Of a stretch of DNA of 6,626 nucleotides, positions 1-6,550 are shown piece by piece. Positions within the stretch are counted from its first letter, which is position 1. Each line of letters opens with the position of its first letter. The notes under the pieces were generated by a model. The model was given only the letters and a program-made list of their open reading frames with translations. It did no database searches and had not been told where the DNA came from. The translations under genes were made by a program, and so were the position numbers. The DNA is from Candidatus Omnitrophota bacterium (GTDB lineage Bacteria; Omnitrophota; Gorgyraeia; Gygaellales; Profunditerraquicolaceae): the NCBI GenBank assembly GCA_018818365.1, contig JAHISH010000293.1, forward strand, positions 1-6,626, in the 5' to 3' direction.

Positions 1-845
1 ATCGATATTCCTTCTTCAATGGTATCGCGGGTAGTCCCTGCGATAGCCGTTACCAGGGCCCGTTCCTGCTTTATCAGAGAATTAAGCAAAGATGATTTCC
101 CGACATTCGGTTTTCCGCAGATAACCGCATGAATTCCCTCGCGCAATACCCGCCCCCAAGAAGCACTCTTAAGAAGCCCTTGTATCTGAGAGCGCGCTTC
201 CCGCAGATGCACTCCAAGAAGACCACCATAACCACCCTCAATCTCATCGTCCGGAAAATCGATCTGCGCTTCAAGACGAGAAAGGCAATCCAACAGTTTC
301 CTTCTTATTGTGCTAATCTGGGAAGAAAGCGCCCCTTTTAGGTGTTCTTGGCTTACCTGCAATGCGGAGTCTGTCTGCGCACGGATAACATCCAAAACAG
401 CCTCAGCTTGCGCGAGATCAATTCTTCCGTTCAAGAATGCCCTTCTGGTGAACTCTCCGGGCTGCGCTAACCGGCATCCTTGCGATAAGGCTATGTTCAA
501 TACACGCTGCAGCGCCACGATTCCCCCATGACAATTGATCTCAACGACATCTTCCCGGGTATAGCTACGGGGCGAACGCATCACTGTGAGAATAACTTCA
601 TCAACGATCTCTTGCGGCTTTGTTTTTTGAGGAAGCGCCCCTGCGTACTCCACAATCCATCCGTAATGGACGGTATACGTTTTAAATTGGGATGGCAAAC
701 GGGCGTCTTTGGAGACAAAGATTTTATCTGCAACGCTTAACGCATCCTTCCCGCTTATGCGTACAATACCTATTCCTGCCTGGCCTATACAGGTGGCGAT
801 CGCAGTGATCGTATCATCGGCATTCCAGCTAAAATCGGGCTTCAT
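1..845 (-). CDS. mnmE: tRNA uridine-5-carboxymethylaminomethyl modification GTPase MnmE (TrmE), N-terminal 281 residues, cut by window edge
   Basis: MnmE works with MnmG to install the (carboxymethyl)aminomethyl group at C5 of the wobble uridine in certain tRNAs, using a folate-bound one-carbon unit and GTP. The reading frame is open from an ATG at 845 to the left edge, giving 281 codons of a family usually about 450 residues long. The N-terminal folate-binding domain starts [18 protein letters not shown] and carries GIGIVRISG and CHGG (residues 105-108). The helical domain begins with [20 protein letters not shown] (130-149). The G domain opens with the P-loop GKPNVGKSS (244-252) and the switch GTTRDT (270-275). 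The DxxG and NKxD motifs and the C-terminal CxGK motif lie outside the window. An AGAAGG ribosome site sits 6 bases before the ATG, inside folC, and the gene overlaps folC by 17 bases, so translational coupling is likely. One oddity is [11 protein letters not shown] where homologues usually read ATPPGxGGIGI. The identity is very secure. Confidence 0.96.
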   Translation of the reverse strand, partial: MKPDFSWNADDTITAIATCIGQAGIGIVRISGKDALSVADKIFVSKDARLPSQFKTYTVHYGWIVEYAGALPQKTKPQEIVDEVILTVMRSPRSYTREDVVEINCHGGIVALQRVLNIALSQGCRLAQPGEFTRRAFLNGRIDLAQAEAVLDVIRAQTDSALQVSQEHLKGALSSQISTIRRKLLDCLSRLEAQIDFPDDEIEGGYGGLLGVHLREARSQIQGLLKSASWGRVLREGIHAVICGKPNVGKSSLLNSLIKQERALVTAIAGTTRDTIEEGIS

Positions 846-2187
846 CGCATGCCTTCTCTTGAAAAAGCTGCCGCATCTCTCCTGCCACAAAAAGCGAGCC
901 GCACACTACTGCCGTATCGCCATCCCCGGCAAGCGTAGAAAGTTTTTCTTTTGCTTCCCTGATATTTCCGGTTATATATACCTTCGCGGAACTGAAATTC
1001 CCGGCAAGCTCCTGCGGGTCTGCTGCCCTAGGGTTCTGGGAACGCGTAAGAATCACGACATCGGCGCAAGGGGATAATTCCCTACATACACCCTCAATAT
1101 CTTTGTCTCGTGAAATCCCAAAGACGAGCATAAACTTCCCACAAGAAAACTCTTCTTGCAGGGTTTCTCGTAATGCGCGCGCAGAAGCGCTATTTTGCGC
1201 TCCGTCAAGGATAACCATCGGATGCCGGCTTACCACCTCGCATCTGCCCGGCCATAGAGTCCCCGCAATTCCCTCTTTGACCGCCCCAGGATCGATAGCA
1301 AACCCTTTTTTGGATAAAGCCTCTACCGCGCCCACTGCGGTGGCCGCATTGATCAATTGATGCTTCCCCGCCAAGGGGATCTGTAAATCCTCATACTCCC
1401 GCAAGATTCCTCGGATACAGAATCCCGTTTTTGTTCTCTCTCCTACAATATCCCTGCCTACTTCCCATAACAAGGCCTGTGCGTTCTGACATGCGCTACG
1501 AATTACTTCACGCGCTTCCTCTTCCTGCGGTGCACTTATTACAATTGAGCCTGGGGCCTTTATAATCCCTGCCTTTTCGGTCGCAATCGCGGTAAGCGTG
1601 CCGCCTAACTGTTGCGAATGCTCATAACTTATAGGAGTAATTACGGAAGCAAACGCATCGACCACATTGGTCGCATCAAGCCTACCTCCTAATCCTGTCT
1701 CTAATACAGCCCAATCAACGTTCTGTTCTTTAAAAAAGAGGAATGCCAACGCAGTGTAAATTTCAAAGAACGTAAGAGGCCCCCAAGAAGAGTCCCTATT
1801 ATACGTATCGATTGTAGGCCTAAGGCGTTCTACTAAATCCGCGAGTGCTTCGGGAGAAATCATCCCTTCAAATTCGGGGCACGTCGCGCAGCAGGAGCGC
1901 GCGGAGAGAATTCTAATTCGCTCCCGACAATCAGCAAGATGCGGAGAGGTATAAAGACCTACAGAAAACCCTGCTTCCCGTAATATATAGGTAATAAACG
2001 CGCAAGTGGATCCTTTGCCTTTAGTCCCTGCGACATGAATACTGCGTAAATCTACGTGAGGATTTCCTATCTGCTGAAGAAATTCTTGAATGCGGCCTAA
2101 TTTGAAGGATTCTTTATACGGATATGCAAGTCCGGTCTCGTGATTGACAAAGGATTCTAAGTAACGGACTGCTTCTGAATAATCCAC
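829..2187 (-). CDS. folC: Bifunctional folylpolyglutamate synthase / dihydrofolate synthase FolC
   Basis: FolC is an ATP-dependent, cytoplasmic Mur-ligase-family enzyme. It adds glutamate to dihydropteroate and/or extends the glutamate tail of tetrahydrofolates. Visible motifs in the 452 residues are: N-terminal YLESF; P-loop GTKGKGST (54-61); SPHL (81-84) followed by [19 protein letters not shown] (162-174); TEKAGIIK (203-210); [10 protein letters not shown] (275-284); WPGRCEVV (312-319); LDGAQN (327-332); DKD (361-363); and GSLFVAGE (430-437). Length is normal. The start is a GTG at 2187. It is the first possible start, because the purH stop codon lies in the same frame only two codons upstream, and the protein begins where homologues do (YxEAxxYLxSF). 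No good Shine-Dalgarno is near; a GAGG lies about 18 bases away, so coupling to purH termination is likely. Oddities are DGAQN in place of the usual DGAHN, and a short cysteine-containing insertion around residues 94-108. The sequence alone does not show whether both activities are present. Confidence 0.96.
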   Translation of the reverse strand: MDYSEAVRYLESFVNHETGLAYPYKESFKLGRIQEFLQQIGNPHVDLRSIHVAGTKGKGSTCAFITYILREAGFSVGLYTSPHLADCRERIRILSARSCCATCPEFEGMISPEALADLVERLRPTIDTYNRDSSWGPLTFFEIYTALAFLFFKEQNVDWAVLETGLGGRLDATNVVDAFASVITPISYEHSQQLGGTLTAIATEKAGIIKAPGSIVISAPQEEEAREVIRSACQNAQALLWEVGRDIVGERTKTGFCIRGILREYEDLQIPLAGKHQLINAATAVGAVEALSKKGFAIDPGAVKEGIAGTLWPGRCEVVSRHPMVILDGAQNSASARALRETLQEEFSCGKFMLVFGISRDKDIEGVCRELSPCADVVILTRSQNPRAADPQELAGNFSSAKVYITGNIREAKEKLSTLAGDGDTAVVCGSLFVAGEMRQLFQEKACDEARF

Positions 2188-2190
2188 TGC

Positions 2191-3750
2191 TTAATGCTTA
2201 AAATGCCTCATCCCGGTAAAGACCATGGCGATCTTGAATTTATCGCATGCCTTAATAATATCCGAATCGGCAATCGAGCCTCCCGGCTGGATAATTGCCT
2301 TAATACCTGCCTTTGCCGCCTGTATCACCGCATCTTCTTTGGGGAAGAAGGCATCTGAAGAAAGACAGCTGTTGCGGATAAGAGAGCCGGCTTTATGCCT
2401 TGCAATCATCACTGCATCAACGCGGGACATCTGTCCTGCGCCGATGCCCACCGTCTTGGTTCCTCGGGTAAGCACAATGGCATTGGACCTGACGTGCTTG
2501 GCAACCTTCCATCCAAAAAGAAGGCTCTCCATTTCTTTCTTGGTAGGTTTCTTCTTTGTCACCACTTTAAGCGTATTCATATCCAGCGTTGCGTTATCTT
2601 TATCTTGAATGAGTAATCCGCCGCTTACACGCTTAATATCAGAATCTCCTGATGACCGCACCGCATCTAATAGAATCAAACGCAGATTCTTCTTATCCTT
2701 AAAAAGCGCTAATGCTTCACGCGCATACCCTGGCGCAATAATACACTCCAGAAAACCGCTGCCAGCGACAATCTTTGCGGTGACTAGATCCATTTCTCTA
2801 TTTAACGCGACAATCCCTCCAAACGCAGAGAGGGAATCACATTGCCAGGCCGCATAATAGGCTTTATCAAGCCGCGGATCTTCCGCGGCGCCGCAAGGAT
2901 TATTATGCTTGACCACTATTGCTGCAGGACGACTAAACTCATGAGCCAATTCAAATGCCGCATGAAGATCCAAGATATTATTAAAGGAAAGTTCTTTACC
3001 CTGGAGCTGTTTCAGACTAATCAGCCCTTGCGTCTTTGATTTCTCGCGGTAGAACGCTGCCTTCTGATGGGGATTTTCGCCGTAACGAAGATCCTGTATC
3101 TTTTCAAGCGCAAGGTTGATTTCTTGCGAGAAGTTTCCCGATGTGCACTGGCATCCTTTATCTGCAGACTTAAGATACGAGTGGATCATCCCATCATAGC
3201 GGCTGGTATGTGAAAACACCTCTGTTGCTAAGTCACACAGGAGCTGCTCGGACAAAGAACCTTTGTTCTTCTTTAATTCTTCGATTACATGAGGATAGTG
3301 CGCAGGATTACAGATAACTGCTACAGATTGGTGATTCTTCGCCGCGGAGCGCAACATCGAAGGCCCGCCGATATCAATATTTTCTATCGCTTCTTCTCGA
3401 GAGACCCCGGGTTTCTTGATCGTCTTCTCAAACGGATAAAGATTTACCACCACCATATCAATAAGGCCGATCTGATGCTCTTTGACGGTAGCCATGTGCG
3501 ACTTATTCTCTCTCAAGGCCAAAAGTCCTCCATGAATCTTAGGATGCAATGTCTTAACTCTCCCATCGAGCATTTCCGGAAAACCAGTATGCTCTGAGAC
3601 TTCCTTAACCGGGATATTATTCTCCCGAAAAAGCTTTGCCGTACCGCCCGTGGAAAGAATCTCCACGCCAAATCCATTCAACTCCTGAGCCAACTCCAAA
3701 ACTCCTGTCTTATCAGACACGCTCACTAATGCCCGCTTAATCTTTACCAT
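2191..3750 (-). CDS. purH: Bifunctional AICAR transformylase / IMP cyclohydrolase PurH (ATIC)
   Basis: PurH catalyses the last two steps of de novo purine synthesis: formylation of AICAR by 10-formyl-tetrahydrofolate, then ring closure to IMP. The N-terminal cyclohydrolase (MGS-like) domain shows STGGTA (33-38), GFPEMLDGRVKTLHP (56-70, with the catalytic-type Lys66) and DIGGPSMLRSAAKN (126-139). The transformylase domain carries RYGENPHQ (222-229), KHNNPCG (281-287, with the Lys-His pair), SAFGGI, and a C-terminal PGGSIADSD block ending in FTGMRHFKH. At 519 residues it has the usual length. I chose ATG 3750 over the adjacent in-frame GTG at 3753, because AGGAG at 3758-3762 is 7 bases from the ATG but only 4 from the GTG. 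The gene starts 22 bases after the YchF-like gene and stops 3 bases before folC, in the same frame as folC. All expected active-site motifs look intact. Confidence 0.98.
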   Translation of the reverse strand: MVKIKRALVSVSDKTGVLELAQELNGFGVEILSTGGTAKLFRENNIPVKEVSEHTGFPEMLDGRVKTLHPKIHGGLLALRENKSHMATVKEHQIGLIDMVVVNLYPFEKTIKKPGVSREEAIENIDIGGPSMLRSAAKNHQSVAVICNPAHYPHVIEELKKNKGSLSEQLLCDLATEVFSHTSRYDGMIHSYLKSADKGCQCTSGNFSQEINLALEKIQDLRYGENPHQKAAFYREKSKTQGLISLKQLQGKELSFNNILDLHAAFELAHEFSRPAAIVVKHNNPCGAAEDPRLDKAYYAAWQCDSLSAFGGIVALNREMDLVTAKIVAGSGFLECIIAPGYAREALALFKDKKNLRLILLDAVRSSGDSDIKRVSGGLLIQDKDNATLDMNTLKVVTKKKPTKKEMESLLFGWKVAKHVRSNAIVLTRGTKTVGIGAGQMSRVDAVMIARHKAGSLIRNSCLSSDAFFPKEDAVIQAAKAGIKAIIQPGGSIADSDIIKACDKFKIAMVFTGMRHFKH

Positions 3751-3757
3751 CACTATT

Positions 3758-3763
3758 CTCCTT
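3758..3763 (-). promoter_or_regulatory. Ribosome binding site of purH (AAGGAG)
   Basis: The minus strand reads AAGGAG here, 7 bases before ATG 3750 and only 4 before the in-frame GTG at 3753. The spacing decides the purH start in favour of the ATG. It is the best-spaced Shine-Dalgarno in the window and lies in the 22-base gap after the YchF-like gene, so purH can probably be initiated independently within the operon. Confidence 0.8.
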
Positions 3764-3772
3764 TGACAGACA

Positions 3773-4474
3773 TTATTTATTAAACCGAAAGTTTGCCAGA
3801 TCCGTATCCTGCATGATATACTCTTTCTGCTCTACCCGCAGCTTCCCTGCCTGTTTTGCCACAGTCTCTCCCCCATGCTGGATAAAATCACTAAAACTAA
3901 TTATCTCCGCCCTAATAAAGCCCTTTTGAATATCGGAATGAATTGCGCCTGCTGCTTCCCATGCGCACACACCTTTCCTGATTAACCAGGCACGGGTCTC
4001 TTTTTCTCCCGTGGTAAAAAAACTTACATATCCGGCCTCTTCCACCGCACGAAGCAAAAGCCCATTTGCGTCTTCCTGTTGGTCCTTTGCCGCTAATACA
4101 ACCGGTTTATTAGTCCACACGCTGTAACCGGAAAGTACCAACTTTTCTTCTACAGACAATTCCATCTGCGCAATAAACTCTTCTTTCTCTAGGGAACTTT
4201 TCAGCTTCAACAAAAGAGACTTTTCTCCTTCTTCTGAAACGCGGCTTAAACGGGTCTCGACAAATTCCAAGTCTCTTAAGACCAAATCCATCCGCGAATC
4301 GGAATCGACAAGAATGGCATCTGCGTCAAGAATCTTCTCTTCAGGAATCACCTCTACCTGAATATATGTCTTCTTCTTTGATTTGGTAATCGCATCAACC
4401 TGGTCAAGCCGGCTATCCTTGAGATTATATTTTCCTGGGGAAATGCTGGGAAGCGCGATACAACAGATTTTCAT
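3773..4474 (-). CDS. YchF/OLA1-related protein with collapsed G domain (DUF933/TGS C-terminus), probable pseudo-GTPase
   Basis: This 233-residue protein matches the YchF (OLA1) family from about residue 145 to its end. That part includes FFTTGEKETRAWLIRKG (152-168), AAGAIHSDIQKGFIRAEII (174-192), and an AKQAGKLR...QD...FRFN ending. This is the TGS-like DUF933 region, which in YchF helps contact the ribosome. Residues 62-115 resemble the helical coiled-coil segment (DLVLRDLEFVETRLSR corresponds to DLxLADLExVEKRL). The N-terminal part is a remnant of the G domain. ALPSISPGKYNL (7-18) sits where GLPNVGKSTLF is expected, SRLDQVDAITKSKKKTY (21-37) matches the RLDxLxxIxKPKKxTY segment, and then the DxxG switch region is missing. 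The NxxE nucleotide-specificity motif after KPV (123-125) is also absent. YchF proteins are normally about 360 residues, so roughly 130 are lost. The ATG is fixed by a TAA three codons upstream in frame; no clear ribosome site is visible. The frame is intact, so it is probably a functional non-GTPase. The role is unknown; ribosome association is an inference. Confidence 0.85.
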   Translation of the reverse strand: MKICCIALPSISPGKYNLKDSRLDQVDAITKSKKKTYIQVEVIPEEKILDADAILVDSDSRMDLVLRDLEFVETRLSRVSEEGEKSLLLKLKSSLEKEEFIAQMELSVEEKLVLSGYSVWTNKPVVLAAKDQQEDANGLLLRAVEEAGYVSFFTTGEKETRAWLIRKGVCAWEAAGAIHSDIQKGFIRAEIISFSDFIQHGGETVAKQAGKLRVEQKEYIMQDTDLANFRFNK

Positions 4475-4504
4475 GATTTTTTAGAGATTTGTACGAGAAG
4501 GGCT

Positions 4505-6460
4505 TTATTCTTCTTCGTGTTTCTTGGAAGATTGATATTGACTGATAATTCCTGATGAAATCTTATGCGGCACTTCTTCATAGTGCGAGAAATGCATTGT
4601 ATAGGAGCCTCTCCCGCCGGTAAGCGAGCGCAAGTCATTGGCATAGGTAAACATCTCTGACAACGGGACGGTAGCCTTGACAATCTGAGAATGCCCTTTG
4701 ACCTCCATGCCCATGATACGTCCGCGACGGGAACTGACATCTCCAGAGATAGCCCCTAAGCACTCTTCAGGGATAAAGATATCCACATTCATCACCGGCT
4801 CTAATAAAACCGGCCCCGCTGCTAAGACTGCCTTACGCAAGGCCATTGCACCGGCGATCTGAAAAGCCATATCAGAAGAATCTACTTCATGATAGGATCC
4901 GTCGCAGAGAATAACGCGGATATCCTCAATGGGGTAACCCGCCACTGCCCCTTCAAGGCAAGCCTGACGTATCCCTTTTTCTGCCGAAGGAATATAGTTG
5001 CGGGGAATCGCTCCCCCGAATATTTTATCTACAAACTCAAAGCCTTTCCCTTTTTCTTGCGGGTGAATTTCAATCCAGACATCCCCGTATTGGCCGCGTC
5101 CGCCGGACTGACGCTTGAATTTCCCTTGCATCTTTGCGCTCTTCGTAATCGATTCCTTATAAGAAACTTTAGGAGTGCCTAATTCCACCTCCACATGGAA
5201 ACGCTTTTTCATGCGCTCAACCATCACTGAAAGATGGAGATCTCCCATTCCAGAGATAATCAGTTCCTTGGTCTGTTGGTCATGGCTTACCTTAAAGGTA
5301 GGATCCTCTGCGGCAAGTTTATGCAGCGCACCGGAAATCTTGTCCTCATCCTGGCGCGACTTCGGCTTAACAGACGCGGAAATCGCAGGCTCAGGGAATA
5401 CCACCGGATCAAAAAGAACCTGATTATTCTCATCGGTCAGGGAGTCTGAGGTCGTCGTCTCTTTCAACTTGGCAATCGCGATAATATCTCCGCATGAAGC
5501 TTGGTCGATATTCCGCTGCTCTTTCCCCTGAAGAAGGTATATCGGTCCGATACGCTCTCTTGTCTGTTTATTGACATTGTAAAAACCCGTGTTTGCGGTC
5601 AGTACTCCTGAGAAGATCCGCAGAAGGCTTAGTTGTCCGACATAGGGGTCGGATATGCTCTTAAAGACAAACGCAGAAAACTTCTCTTCCGAAGTGCAGA
5701 CAACCGGCTTCTCTTCTTCGGGATTTTTGGGATTATGTGCGGCGACGGGAAACCTCTCTAAAGAAGAAGAAAAATAACGAACGATTGCTTCTAAAAGTTC
5801 CGGGATTCCTTTTTCGTTGGTGGCAGAACCGCTCAAGACAGGAAATAACCTTCGCGTGCGTATCGCCTGAATAATCCCTTTCTGCACTTCTTCGGGGCTC
5901 AAAGCAGTTCCTTCTAAGTACTTCTCCAGAAGTTGATCGTCGCTTTCCGCAATAATCTCTATTACCTCCGGGGCATCAGGGGTATCAAGTGCCACCGCTT
6001 TCTTGGAAAGCCGTTCTTTTATCCCTGATAAAAGCGCCGCACCATTAACGCCTTCCTTATCGGACTTATTCAAGAAAATAAAACAAGGCACATTTGCCTC
6101 TTCCAACAACTGCCAGACGCTCTCTGTTCCTACCTCAACCCCTGCGAAGGCATCAATGACCACTATCGCACTATCGACCGCACGGATCCCCGCGATAACT
6201 TCTCCGGAGAAATCCGCATAGCCCGGCGCATCAATGATTTGGATTCTTATGTCTTTATATTCGCAGAAAAGAAGACTGGAATTTATGGAACTTTTTCGTT
6301 CGATTTCATCGGCGCTATAATCACTTACGGTGGTACCTTCGGCGATGGTGCCTTTTCGTGTAGTGGCGTGACAGTAAGAAAGGAGACTTTCTGCAAGACT
6401 GGTCTTGCCGGATTGGGCATGTCCTAAGAGGATAAAATTCCTTTTATTCTTGGGATCCAT
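4505..6460 (-). CDS. fusA: Elongation factor G-like translational GTPase (EF-G paralogue type)
   Basis: This 651-residue protein has the full EF-G layout. The G domain has P-loop GHAQSGKT (13-20), DAPG (77-80), NKSD (131-134) and SGSA (210-213). Domain II is roughly 260-350. Domain III contains GMGDLHL (404-410). Domain IV has SGGRGQYGDV (452-461) and the tip loop SYHEVDSSDMAF (522-533), which keeps the His equivalent to E. coli EF-G His583. Domain V has PVMNVDIFIPEECLGAISGD, RRGRI and the SEMFTYANDLRSLTGGRGSY block. It is about 50 residues shorter than E. coli EF-G; at least part of this is a smaller G' insert, with about 75 residues between NKSD and SGSA. The P-loop wording, DAPG instead of DTPG, and RKSSI where canonical EF-G has RGITI all point to the bacterial EF-G-like (EF-G-2) branch rather than the main factor. 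The symbol therefore denotes the family only. It heads the operon, with AAGGAG 10 bases before the ATG. The C-terminus ends in a lysine/glutamate-rich tail. Confidence 0.92.
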   Translation of the reverse strand: MDPKNKRNFILLGHAQSGKTSLAESLLSYCHATTRKGTIAEGTTVSDYSADEIERKSSINSSLLFCEYKDIRIQIIDAPGYADFSGEVIAGIRAVDSAIVVIDAFAGVEVGTESVWQLLEEANVPCFIFLNKSDKEGVNGAALLSGIKERLSKKAVALDTPDAPEVIEIIAESDDQLLEKYLEGTALSPEEVQKGIIQAIRTRRLFPVLSGSATNEKGIPELLEAIVRYFSSSLERFPVAAHNPKNPEEEKPVVCTSEEKFSAFVFKSISDPYVGQLSLLRIFSGVLTANTGFYNVNKQTRERIGPIYLLQGKEQRNIDQASCGDIIAIAKLKETTTSDSLTDENNQVLFDPVVFPEPAISASVKPKSRQDEDKISGALHKLAAEDPTFKVSHDQQTKELIISGMGDLHLSVMVERMKKRFHVEVELGTPKVSYKESITKSAKMQGKFKRQSGGRGQYGDVWIEIHPQEKGKGFEFVDKIFGGAIPRNYIPSAEKGIRQACLEGAVAGYPIEDIRVILCDGSYHEVDSSDMAFQIAGAMALRKAVLAAGPVLLEPVMNVDIFIPEECLGAISGDVSSRRGRIMGMEVKGHSQIVKATVPLSEMFTYANDLRSLTGGRGSYTMHFSHYEEVPHKISSGIISQYQSSKKHEEE

Positions 6461-6470
6461 GATTTCTTCG

Positions 6471-6476
6471 CTCCTT
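6471..6476 (-). promoter_or_regulatory. Ribosome binding site of the EF-G-like gene (AAGGAG)
   Basis: The minus strand reads AAGGAG, 10 bases before the ATG at 6460. The spacing is slightly long but acceptable. It supports this ATG as the start of the first gene of the operon. Confidence 0.7.
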
Positions 6477-6501
6477 GTATATGAAAGATAACGAGTATCT
6501 G

Positions 6502-6531
6502 ATTATATACTGCGCTCAGGAGCTAAGTCAA
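6502..6531 (-). promoter_or_regulatory. Sigma-70-type promoter of the five-gene operon (TTGACT, 18 bases, TATAAT)
   Basis: On the minus strand TTGACT (6531-6526) and a perfect TATAAT (6507-6502) are separated by 18 bases. This predicts transcription starting near 6495 and a leader of about 35 bases before the EF-G-like ATG. The spacer contains a small inverted repeat, GCTC-AG-GAGC (6514-6523), which might only be chance. No other promoter of this quality was noticed in the short gaps between the downstream genes, which fits a single operon transcript. Homology to consensus is strong, but activity is not shown by sequence alone. Confidence 0.75.
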
Positions 6532-6550
6532 GGGCTAAATTGGAGGGGAA

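Noticed and set aside
709..1077. Plus-strand open frame of 122 codons antisense to the mnmE-folC junction
   Set aside because: It spans two genuine overlapping genes on the other strand and has no recognisable domain; low-complexity Cys/Phe/Ile-rich translation is typical of antisense frames.
2225..2608. Plus-strand open frame of 127 codons antisense to purH
   Set aside because: It is opposite a fully convincing purH and shows no family motif or ribosome site; it is a shadow of the coding constraint on the other strand.
3751..3753. GTG at 3753 as the purH start, one codon before the ATG
   Set aside because: It is only 4 bases from the AGGAG, whereas ATG 3750 is at the preferred 7-base spacing and is the stronger start codon.
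3773..4474. The YchF-like gene as a frameshifted pseudogene of a full-length ychF
   Set aside because: The frame is uninterrupted from a bounded ATG to its TAA, flanking motifs remain in order, and the missing residues are removed cleanly; there is not enough DNA in the gap to hold the missing part of the G domain.
4471..4740. Minus-strand 89-codon frame overlapping the end of the EF-G-like gene and the gap after it
   Set aside because: It is out of frame with the conserved domain V of the EF-G-like protein and has no similarity to known proteins; the conserved frame explains the sequence.
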